Assembly (NCBI GenBank): GCA_002308755.1
Contig: DBVR01000036.1
Location: 18,386 to 41,754 of the forward strand
DNA length: 23,369 bases
Reading direction: 5' to 3'
Origin: Christensenella sp. UBA1259
Lineage (GTDB): Bacteria > Bacillota > Clostridia > Christensenellales > Borkfalkiaceae
Shown here in pieces: positions 13,698 to 19,513 of this stretch. The notes under the pieces were generated by a model. It did no database searches and was not told the DNA's origin. It saw only the letters and a program-made list of their open reading frames with translations. Made by a program: the position numbers and the translations under genes. Within the stretch, counting starts at the first letter, position 1. Every line of letters begins with the position of its first letter.

Positions 13698-14642
13698 ATG
13701 GATTTCAATTCAACTGTAAAGGGAAGTTTACTCGAAGGGTTTTATCCCGAAGGCTGGGATTTTGAGAAAATAGACGCGTGCTGTTCTCATTTGCCGGAAG
13801 AAATAGTCGAAAGGCAGGATTTCTGGCATAAGGACTTTGCACCGGTCGAGTGTGCCGACGTTAAGGAGTTCGACGTGAGAATGGGACACGAGATAGCCAA
13901 CGAAATAAGAAAAGCAAACGCCGAAAAAAGGAGGATAGCGTTTATACTTCCCGTAGGTCCCATGGGTATGTATAAATGGGCGGTGTATTTCTTAAAAGAG
14001 TGGAACGAGTCGTGCGAAAACGTATGGTGTTTCAATATGGACGAGTGGGCGGATGCAGAAGGAAATACCATAACGGGCGAAGCATCTTTCCAAAGCGCGA
14101 TGGAACAGGCGTTCTATAATCCTTTGGGGGAACTGACCGTTCCGAAAGATCACCGCAATTTCGCTTGGAAAGACAATCTGCCGACCTATCCCGAAAAAAT
14201 AGCGAAACTAAAAAAAGACGGGGCTAAACTGGTTCTCGTTTACGGTATAGGCAGAATGTGCCATATTGCGTTTTGGGAACCTATGATAGGCGCAGAGTTT
14301 TCTTCTGACGAAGAGTGGAGAAAACAGCCTTACAGAATAGGCGTTAAACTTCATCCCTTAACGATAGAGCAGAATGCTATCACTTCGTTCAAGTCCAGAA
14401 CCACTCTTGTTCCGTGCAGGGCGAACACTATAGGCCCTAAACTGATGTTTTCGGCAGATTACGCGATAGGCGGTGCGGACGGCGCACTTTCCCGTGGTAT
14501 GCAGTGGCAAGGCATGAGTTTATGGATGACTTTGCGTTATGGTCCGACCAGATTCGTTACTTCGAGTTATATTCCGACTCTGCCCGGCAAATTGTTCTAT
14601 CTCAAAGAACTTGCCGGTCCGTTAATACCCGAGGCTAACTGA
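13698..14642 (+). CDS. NagB-like sugar-phosphate deaminase/isomerase with altered active site
   Basis: A 314-residue member of the NagB/RpiA fold related to glucosamine-6-phosphate deaminase. It is longer than NagB by about 50 residues, mostly at the N-terminus. AFILPVGPMGMYKWA matches the phosphate-binding LPTGGTP loop region. CFNMDEW (Asp115) matches the general base of NagB. YGIGRMCHIAFWEP matches GVGNDGHIAFNEP: His189 and Glu194 are kept, but the catalytic Asp141 of NagB is Met187 here, and the next Gly is Cys188. Strict NagB chemistry may therefore be changed; a related isomerase or ring-opening role is possible. A strong ribosome binding site (AAAGGAG) precedes the ATG, and the PfkB gene follows after one base. 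Confidence 0.8.
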   Translation: MDFNSTVKGSLLEGFYPEGWDFEKIDACCSHLPEEIVERQDFWHKDFAPVECADVKEFDVRMGHEIANEIRKANAEKRRIAFILPVGPMGMYKWAVYFLKEWNESCENVWCFNMDEWADAEGNTITGEASFQSAMEQAFYNPLGELTVPKDHRNFAWKDNLPTYPEKIAKLKKDGAKLVLVYGIGRMCHIAFWEPMIGAEFSSDEEWRKQPYRIGVKLHPLTIEQNAITSFKSRTTLVPCRANTIGPKLMFSADYAIGGADGALSRGMQWQGMSLWMTLRYGPTRFVTSSYIPTLPGKLFYLKELAGPLIPEAN

Positions 14643-14643
14643 T

Positions 14644-15609
14644 ATGAAAGGAATTGCCGTAGCCGGAACTATTCTGGTGGACAACTTGAACGAAATTGAG
14701 AGATACCCGAATGAAAGTGAACTCGTTACTGTGAAGAAGATAACGAAAGCGGTCGGCGGGTGCGTGCCGAACGTCGCGATAGATCTTAAAAGGATTTCGC
14801 CCGAAAACGAAGTATATGCTTATGGCAAAGTCGGCGACGACGATAACGGCGCATATGTCAAAGGCGTGTTGAAAAGTGAGAAGGTCGACATAAGCGGAAT
14901 AAGTCTGTCTTCCGATATGACGAGCAAAACCGAAGTAATGAGTGTTGTCGGCGGACAAAGGACTTTTTTTACGTATCCGGGGGCAAGCAAGGATTTCGGG
15001 TTTGACGATATAGACTTCGACAAAGGTGATTTTTCGATGTTACATCTCGGGTATTTTCTTTTATTGAAAAAGGTTGACGGCGGTGACGGACTTAAAATAT
15101 TAAAAGAAGCGAAAAGGCGCGGGATAAAAACTTCGATAGATATGGTCAGTCGCGTGAGTACGGATTACGGCTTTATACTCAAATGTCTTGAATATACGGA
15201 TAATCTTATTATCAACGAAATTGAAGCCGGGTTTTTGACGGGGATGGAACCGAAGAAAGAAAATCTTGCGGAAATGACGAAAAAACTACTTGGTTTCGGC
15301 GTGAAAGAAAGAGTTATAATCCATATGCCCAAACTTGCTGTATTGAGAACGTCTGAAAGTTATATTGTATTGCCGTCGTATAAATTCCCGAAAGAAAAGG
15401 TAGTCGGAACAACGGGCGCGGGCGACGCGTTCTGTGCGGGTGCGCTTATAGGTATATACAAGAATTACAATGATGACGAAATACTGTCGCTTGCTTCTTC
15501 CGCCGCATTAGTTTCGTTGAGAAGTGCGGACGCCACCGGCGGAGTCGTTTCCGAAGAAGAAATAAAAAAATATTGTGAAAATTTAGAGAGATTGAAATTA
15601 TGCTTGTAA
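14644..15609 (+). CDS. PfkB family carbohydrate kinase
   Basis: A 321-residue cytosolic sugar kinase of the ribokinase/PfkB fold. The N-terminus (GIAVAGTILVDNLNEIERYP), KAVGGCVPNVAIDLKRI (substrate-side glycines), YAYGKVGDDDNGAYV, and the C-terminal signature VVGTTGAGDAFCAGAL with the catalytic Asp261 are all present. In the operon it stands between the NagB-like protein and a ketose-bisphosphate aldolase. The expected job is thus to phosphorylate a ketose-phosphate (for example tagatose-6-phosphate or fructose-6-phosphate) at C1, or the free sugar earlier. Its end overlaps the aldolase by 10 bases, indicating translational coupling. The sugar itself cannot be read from the sequence. Confidence 0.9.
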   Translation: MKGIAVAGTILVDNLNEIERYPNESELVTVKKITKAVGGCVPNVAIDLKRISPENEVYAYGKVGDDDNGAYVKGVLKSEKVDISGISLSSDMTSKTEVMSVVGGQRTFFTYPGASKDFGFDDIDFDKGDFSMLHLGYFLLLKKVDGGDGLKILKEAKRRGIKTSIDMVSRVSTDYGFILKCLEYTDNLIINEIEAGFLTGMEPKKENLAEMTKKLLGFGVKERVIIHMPKLAVLRTSESYIVLPSYKFPKEKVVGTTGAGDAFCAGALIGIYKNYNDDEILSLASSAALVSLRSADATGGVVSEEEIKKYCENLERLKLCL

Positions 15610-16436
15610 ATCTTGAATACGTTCTGAAAAAAGCGCAGAAAGAACATTATGCCGTAGGGCTGTTCAACACTATTGATACGGATATGTTGGAAGCGGCAAT
15701 AGCCGCTGCGGAAGAGTTAAATTCGCCTATAATAATAGGCACGGCGGAAATTCTATTGCCGTATGGCGGTTTGGACCTTATAGCACCGTCGATGATAGCG
15801 GCGGCAAAACGTGCGAAAGTTCCGGTTGTTGTAAACTTTGATCACGGTTATTCTTTTGATAAATGTCTTGAAGCCTTAAAACTCGGGTTTACTTCGGTAA
15901 TGTACGACAAATCCGCGGAGAAATACGAAGACAATATAAAGATGACGGAAGAAATGGTAAAGATAGCCCACTCTTTCGGGGCTTCGGTAGAAGGCGAGAT
16001 AGGGCACGTCGGCGAGGCTGAAAACAACGATAACCTTGCGACGGATATGTATACGACGCCCGAAGAAGCGAAGAAGTTTTACGAAGCGACTGGCGTAGAT
16101 GCGCTTGCGGTTGCGATAGGTTCTGCGCACGGGGTTTACAAGACGAAACCTAATCTCAACGTAGAAAGGTTGAAAGAAATAAGAAAGGAGATAGACGTTC
16201 CGCTGGTGTTACACGGGGGAAGCGGACTTTCCGACGAAGATTTCAGGAACACGATAAGAGAAGGTATCGCAAAAGTCAATATTTTTACAGACTTATGTCT
16301 TGCTGGCGACGCGGCAATGAAAGAATGTTGCGAGAAAGGTTTAGGCTACCTTGAAACGCGCAATATTAAAGTAAACGCCATTAGAGAAGCGGTAAAGAAG
16401 AAGATAAAACTTTTCGGAAGCGAGAATAAAGCGTAG
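15600..16436 (+). CDS. Class II ketose-bisphosphate aldolase (fructose/tagatose type)
   Basis: A 278-residue zinc-dependent aldolase that splits a ketose-1,6-bisphosphate into dihydroxyacetone phosphate and glyceraldehyde-3-phosphate. Family marks are NFDHGYSF with Asp81 and zinc ligand His82, EGEIGHVGEAEN with Glu132, AIGSAHGVYK with His177, and LHGGSGLSD with His205. The short length and these motifs fit the Fba/GatY/KbaY group; I cannot separate fructose from tagatose specificity by eye. The ATG lies inside the end of the pfkB-type gene. As the last gene of the operon it ends 11 bases before the right-hand 14-bp repeat, so the cassette boundary is set very close to the coding end. Confidence 0.92.
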   Translation: MLVNLEYVLKKAQKEHYAVGLFNTIDTDMLEAAIAAAEELNSPIIIGTAEILLPYGGLDLIAPSMIAAAKRAKVPVVVNFDHGYSFDKCLEALKLGFTSVMYDKSAEKYEDNIKMTEEMVKIAHSFGASVEGEIGHVGEAENNDNLATDMYTTPEEAKKFYEATGVDALAVAIGSAHGVYKTKPNLNVERLKEIRKEIDVPLVLHGGSGLSDEDFRNTIREGIAKVNIFTDLCLAGDAAMKECCEKGLGYLETRNIKVNAIREAVKKKIKLFGSENKA

Positions 16437-16446
16437 GGGTATGCGC

Positions 16447-16460
16447 TTGTATCAAGACAA
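16447..16460 (+). repeat. Right copy of the 14-bp direct repeat (candidate attachment site)
   Basis: TTGTATCAAGACAA, identical to 11843-11856. On its inner (left) side TGCGC extends the arm to TGCGCTTGT, the complement of ACAAGCGCA inside the left copy. Confidence 0.7.
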
Positions 16461-16521
16461 ACAATAGAAGGGCAAGCGGATAACGAATTATTACTTAAAA
16501 TGCCGAAAGCGAAATAAAAAC

Positions 16522-16598
16522 AGCCCGAACGGGAGAGTTGTGAAAGGATCGCCTAAGCGGGTTAGCGGGCGACCTTTCACGCCCCGTCGGGCGTTTTA
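16522..16598 (+). ncRNA. Compact nested-stem structure ending in a terminator-like hairpin
   Basis: GTGAAAGG (16540-16547) pairs with CCTTTCAC (16573-16580), and TCGCC (16549-16553) pairs with GGCGA (16568-16572), with one bulged A. Just downstream ACGCCC (16579-16584) pairs with GGGCGT (16589-16594) before TTTT. An outer pairing of GCCCGAACGGG (from 16523) with CCCGTCGGGC can enclose the first stem, competing with the last hairpin. It could be the terminator region of the catabolic operon or an RNA element of its own. I recognise no known family. Confidence 0.35.
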
Positions 16599-16640
16599 AG
16601 GCAATTAAAAGCGTTCCGTCCTGTCGGTAGAGTCGGTTTG

Positions 16641-16700
16641 CGTGTGCTTGGCGCTCGGCGGGGCGAAGCCCCGACGACTTGTTTAAAAGCCAAGCACACG
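16641..16700. repeat. 60-base inverted repeat with internal hairpin
   Basis: CGTGTGCTTGGC (16641-16652) and GCCAAGCACACG (16689-16700) are perfect complements over 12 bp. Inside, CGGGGC (16659-16664) pairs with GCCCCG (16668-16673). It ends at the start of the first 16-bp direct repeat. It could be a transposon end or a structured transcript end. Confidence 0.5.
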
Positions 16701-16713
16701 CATAACTGTAAAA
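16698..16713 (+). repeat. 16-bp direct repeat, copy 1
   Basis: ACGCATAACTGTAAAA, identical to 16946-16961. The two copies bracket about 230 bases with a small minus-strand frame, so this may be a target-site or recombination scar. Confidence 0.5.
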
Positions 16714-16727
16714 TAAGCAAATTAAGA

Positions 16728-16907
16728 TTAAATTTCCCCGAAGGTTCTAACGTATTTTCTTCTTATCTGGTATCTCAAAGACCAAGGGGAAGATTTGGGA
16801 AGATTCAAGTATTTGACTATTTCCATATAACTCATATTTGCCATATAACAGTTGGGAAGAATAAGTTGTTTTTCGTTAAGGTTTATCATATTCCCTTGAT
16901 TTCTCAT
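16728..16907 (-). CDS. Possible small HTH-like protein, 59 residues
   Basis: A minus-strand frame MRNQGNMINLNEKQL... to TFGEI with AAAGG close to the ATG. The part NMSYMEIVKYLNLPKSS has the rhythm of a helix-turn-helix of the kind found in small regulators beside clostridial recombinases (the pattern SYxxIAxxLGLxxNTV), but the fit is loose and it may be a decayed copy. It lies between two 16-bp direct repeats. No neighbour supports a role. It could equally be a chance frame. Confidence 0.3.
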   Translation of the reverse strand: MRNQGNMINLNEKQLILPNCYMANMSYMEIVKYLNLPKSSPWSLRYQIRRKYVRTFGEI

Positions 16908-16945
16908 AACCTTTATCTATCCTTTTTGACTTTTTCCGCAGTCTG

Positions 16946-16961
16946 ACGCATAACTGTAAAA
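16946..16961 (+). repeat. 16-bp direct repeat, copy 2
   Basis: ACGCATAACTGTAAAA, identical to 16698-16713. Confidence 0.5.
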
Positions 16962-17057
16962 GTACAATTTTTTCAGTCGTTTTTTCAAAACACCGAACGG
17001 TAGTAAAAAGGTCTTATAACAGCACGTGTCGTTTTGGGCGGGGCTAACAATTAGGAG

Positions 17058-17080
17058 GTTTCATATTATGAAACAATTTG
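17058..17080. promoter_or_regulatory. Operator at the GH1 promoter, shorter copy of the palindrome at 19404
   Basis: GTTTCATA-T-TATGAAAC (17058-17074) is a perfect dyad with 8-bp arms. Its right half continues AATTTG, exactly as the right half of the 33-bp palindrome at 19404-19436. It ends within the -35 box of the GH1 promoter. It is most likely the binding site of the IclR-type regulator. Confidence 0.65.
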
Positions 17081-17106
17081 TGATATTAAAAAACAGATGT
17101 TATAAT
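17078..17106 (+). promoter_or_regulatory. Sigma-A promoter of the GH1 gene
   Basis: TTGTGA (17078-17083), a 17-base spacer and a perfect TATAAT (17101-17106). An AGGAGG ribosome binding site (17115-17120) lies eight bases before the ATG. The operator overlaps the -35. Confidence 0.8.
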
Positions 17107-17127
17107 TAAAAAAAAGGAGGAGCAAAG

Positions 17128-18495
17128 ATGGAAAAATTTTTATTCGGTGTCTCTACATCTGCACCGCAAATAGAGGGGGCATACAATCAAGACGGGAAAG
17201 GATTGACGATTTGGGATTATTATTCCGAGCAAAATTTAATTAAACACGGACACACTTGTTTTACGACCTGTGACAGTTATAATAGGTTAGAAGAGGATTT
17301 ACAAAACATTAAAGACCTTGGAGTTAACGCTTATAGATTTTCCATATCTTGGGCAAGAATTCAACCGAAGGGTTATGGAGAAATCAATCCAAAAGGAATA
17401 GATTATTATAACAGGCTAATTGACGGGCTTTTGGCGATAGGTGTTGAGCCTATGATAACTTTGTTTCACTGGGATTTGCCGCTTGAATTAGACAAAATGG
17501 GTGGATTTTCCAACAGGGAGATTGTGAAGCGTTTCGAAGAATACGGTAAGATAGTGGCTGAAAATTTTAGTGACAGGGTTAAATTGTTTTCAGTTTTAAA
17601 TGAACCTGCTGCACTTGTTGACTTTTTATATGAATGGCCGGTTGGCTTGGGATATCCTAAAAAGAGTAAAGAAGAAGGGTTTATTGCAATGCATAATATA
17701 CTTCTTTGTAATGCGGCGGCCACATATGCGTTAAAAAAATATGCCAAAAGCAATATCAAAGTAGGGTTAGTAACTTCTACTTATATAAAAGTTCCTAAGG
17801 ATCCTTCGTTAGAAGATTTTGCACGTGATATTATGTTCCGGCCTGAGAGGACTTATTACAACGGCAATACTCCATTTTGGGATCCCGTAATGTTTGGTAA
17901 ATATAATGAAGATCTTGTTAAGCAGTACGACTTGGATTTATCTATAGTACAAAACGGGGATATGGAATTTATAAATTGCAAGGCAGACTTTATGGGAATG
18001 AATATATACTGCGGCAGGAAAGTAGAGCCTGATGGAAAAGGCGGATTTATAAGTACGCCGCCTTCGCTTAACACTGCGTACGGTGATGCCGGAGGTGATG
18101 TTGTCGGAACGGCCGAATGTATGTATTACGGACCCAAATTTATGTATGAAAGGTATAAATTGCCTATATATATCACAGAAACGGGTTTGTGTTTGCACGA
18201 ATGGAAGACGTTAGACGGCAAAATTCGCGACGATATGCGTTCGGATTATCTAAAACGGTATATGCCATATATGATGAAAGCGATAAAAGAGGGGATAGAT
18301 ATCAGGGGTATGTTCGTGTGGTCGCTTTTGGATAATTTTGAATGGTCCGATGGTTTTGCCAGACGCTTCGGTTTGATTTACGTTGATTATGAAACGTTAG
18401 AAAGAACAAAAAAACAATCTTATTTTACTTATAAAAAATTGATCAAGCAGTATTCTAGAGATATTTTTAAAGTCTGGAAAGACAAAAACAAATAA
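17128..18495 (+). CDS. GH1 family beta-glucosidase/beta-glycosidase
   Basis: A cytosolic retaining beta-glycosidase of 455 residues, the standard GH1 length. The N-terminal FLFGVSTSAPQIEGAYNQDG, GVNAYRFSISWARI and TLFHWDLPLELDKMGGF are family signatures. The acid/base is Glu159 in LNEP and the nucleophile is Glu351 in YITETG. The C-terminal FVWSLLDNFEWSDGFARRFGLIYVDY is intact; the Glu-Trp there is typical of enzymes acting on unphosphorylated glycosides, not of 6-phospho-beta-glucosidases. No signal peptide is seen. The natural substrate is open (gluco-, galacto- or fuco-configured). Its operator matches the one beside the IclR gene. Its base use is visibly richer in A and T than genes before 11 kb, hinting at transfer. 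Confidence 0.93.
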   Translation: MEKFLFGVSTSAPQIEGAYNQDGKGLTIWDYYSEQNLIKHGHTCFTTCDSYNRLEEDLQNIKDLGVNAYRFSISWARIQPKGYGEINPKGIDYYNRLIDGLLAIGVEPMITLFHWDLPLELDKMGGFSNREIVKRFEEYGKIVAENFSDRVKLFSVLNEPAALVDFLYEWPVGLGYPKKSKEEGFIAMHNILLCNAAATYALKKYAKSNIKVGLVTSTYIKVPKDPSLEDFARDIMFRPERTYYNGNTPFWDPVMFGKYNEDLVKQYDLDLSIVQNGDMEFINCKADFMGMNIYCGRKVEPDGKGGFISTPPSLNTAYGDAGGDVVGTAECMYYGPKFMYERYKLPIYITETGLCLHEWKTLDGKIRDDMRSDYLKRYMPYMMKAIKEGIDIRGMFVWSLLDNFEWSDGFARRFGLIYVDYETLERTKKQSYFTYKKLIKQYSRDIFKVWKDKNK

Positions 18496-18516
18496 GCTTG
18501 CAGAGAGTTCAAAACT

Positions 18517-18558
18517 AAAAAATGGGTATGCGAAATATAATTTCGATACCCATTTTTT
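18517..18558. terminator. Bidirectional terminator between the GH1 gene and the iclR-type gene
   Basis: AAAAAATGGGTAT (18517-18529) and ATACCCATTTTTT (18546-18558) extend through CGAAAT/ATTTCG to a three-base loop, with one bulged G. A-run and T-run on either side serve both convergent genes. Confidence 0.9.
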
Positions 18559-18575
18559 GTAAAATGTTTCTACAT

Positions 18576-19358
18576 CTAAATATTTTGGCTGTTTTTGCTG
18601 TATTCGTCAAATTTTTTGTTTATTAATGAAGCGGCGGTGGTAAGTTTTTTTACAATGTCGGCTTCTGCATTTGCGCTTTCAATTTTTTTGCTATTTAGCG
18701 TGATACCCACTGCTCCCCAAATTTGCCCGTTTTTCTTTAATAAGCAAGAATAACTTAAGATCAAAGTTTTATTTTCATTGTAAAAAACAAATTTATAAAC
18801 GTGTTTGTTGCGAATTGTTTTCAATAAATTCAGTAAATTTGTAAATGAATTGACGTTAGGCCAAATATTTTTATCGGGCAAGGGGTTGTTTTTATAAACA
18901 TTGTACAGATCTTGAGTGTTGAGGGTCGAAAGGAGATGCATACCGGTAGCGCTTTTATAAAATTGATCTTCAAACAAAGGAGAATCATCGGAAATTATGG
19001 TTATGTCGGAAGAATAATAAAGTAAGACGTATTTTTTATTGTTTATGATTGTGGACACAACGACGGATTCTGTCGTTTCTTTATGCAACCAGTTAAGGAT
19101 CGGTTTGATAATCGATAAATCAATTTCCAAATAGGTTTTGTTATTAGTCCAATAAAATACACGAGGACCTAGCTGGTATCCCTTAGAAGCGGATAATTTA
19201 ATTAAAATGTCATTATCGATAAGCGTTTTTATTAAGTGGCAACAAGAACTTTTATTTATGTTCAATGTCTCGGAAATATATTTAAGCGTCGGACTATTAT
19301 TTTGTGGGTGGCTAACAATATTAATTATTTTTATAGCCTTGCTAATTGACTCTATCAT
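18576..19358 (-). CDS. IclR family transcriptional regulator
   Basis: A 260-residue regulator. Residues 1-70 form a winged helix-turn-helix of the IclR type (SISKAIKIINIVS, LKYISETLNINKSSCCHLIKTL, GYQLGPRVFYW). Residues 90-255 match the IclR effector-binding domain in length and layout (the FYKSATGMHLLSTL and WGAVGITLNS regions correspond to the usual TATGKA...LA and A..VSVSGP positions). The ATG is placed exactly at the predicted +1 of a perfect consensus promoter, without a ribosome binding site. It is convergent with the GH1 gene and divergent from the GH123-like genes. Both of those promoters carry the same palindrome, so it probably controls both, and perhaps itself. Confidence 0.85.
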   Translation of the reverse strand: MIESISKAIKIINIVSHPQNNSPTLKYISETLNINKSSCCHLIKTLIDNDILIKLSASKGYQLGPRVFYWTNNKTYLEIDLSIIKPILNWLHKETTESVVVSTIINNKKYVLLYYSSDITIISDDSPLFEDQFYKSATGMHLLSTLNTQDLYNVYKNNPLPDKNIWPNVNSFTNLLNLLKTIRNKHVYKFVFYNENKTLILSYSCLLKKNGQIWGAVGITLNSKKIESANAEADIVKKLTTAASLINKKFDEYSKNSQNI

Positions 19359-19364
19359 ACTTGT

Positions 19365-19393
19365 ATTATAAGTGCTGTGCTACGTTTTGTCAA
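19365..19393 (-). promoter_or_regulatory. Consensus sigma-A promoter of the iclR-type gene (leaderless)
   Basis: On the minus strand a perfect TTGACA (19393-19388), a 17-base spacer and a perfect TATAAT (19370-19365). Counting on, +1 is 19358, the A of the ATG. The 33-bp palindrome begins ten bases upstream of the -35. Confidence 0.85.
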
Positions 19394-19403
19394 TAGAAAA
19401 CCG

Positions 19404-19436
19404 ATCAAATTGTTTCATAATATGAAACAATTTGAT
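19404..19436. promoter_or_regulatory. 33-bp perfect palindrome, IclR-type operator
   Basis: The left arm ATCAAATTGTTTCATA (19404-19419) and right arm TATGAAACAATTTGAT (19421-19436) are perfect complements around a single central A. It lies between the divergent iclR-type gene and the GH123-like gene. Its core is repeated at 17058-17074. No clear -35/-10 pair for the GH123-like gene could be fixed downstream; TTGATT at 19432 overlaps the right arm. Confidence 0.75.
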
Positions 19437-19513
19437 TTTTTTCAAAAATTGTAATAGTCTAATTTAAACGGATATTCTCATGCGTTGTGGTTAAAAATTT
19501 ATATGGAGTTTAT

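Larger units (their letters stand above)
11843..16460. mobile_element. Candidate site-specific or transposable cassette carrying a sugar operon
   Basis: A 4.6 kb segment is bounded by two exact 14-bp direct repeats. Just inside, ACAAGCGCACACC (11853-11865) and the complement of GGTATGCGCTTGT (16438-16450) match at 12 of 13 positions. Recombination between the repeats would give a circle junction with perfect 9-bp arms (TGCGCTTGT and ACAAGCGCA) around ATCAAG. This is the layout of a tyrosine-recombinase core site, or of a transposon with 13-bp inverted ends and a 6-bp target duplication. The segment holds five genes (AraC regulator plus four catabolic enzymes) and no transposase or integrase, so it would have to move in trans. 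The right repeat starts only 11 bases after the last stop codon. Confidence 0.55.
16437..17127. other. 691-base intergenic stretch between the cassette and the GH1 gene
   Basis: It holds, in order, the right 14-bp repeat, a compact structured block (16522-16594), a long hairpin (16641-16700), a 16-bp direct repeat pair (16698 and 16946) around a 59-codon minus-strand frame, and the operator and promoter of the GH1 gene (17058-17106). The plus-strand frame at 16638-16946 runs through the hairpins and shows no protein-like character. No tRNA is seen. Confidence 0.6.

Noticed and set aside
16437..16517. In-frame continuation after the aldolase stop (GYALVSRQTIEG... to MPKAK), which also stays open if the left flank is joined to the right.
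   Set aside because: Too short to identify. The left part is antisense to the recombinase, so the joined frame is likely chance.
16638..16946. Plus-strand frame of 102 codons.
   Set aside because: It passes through the 60-base hairpin, lacks a ribosome binding site and does not read like a protein.
17068..17109. A 13-codon frame (MKQFVILKNRCYN) with a good AGGAGG before it.
   Set aside because: It lies across the operator and promoter of the GH1 gene, so the main transcript would not contain it. Probably chance, though a relic of an older leader is possible.
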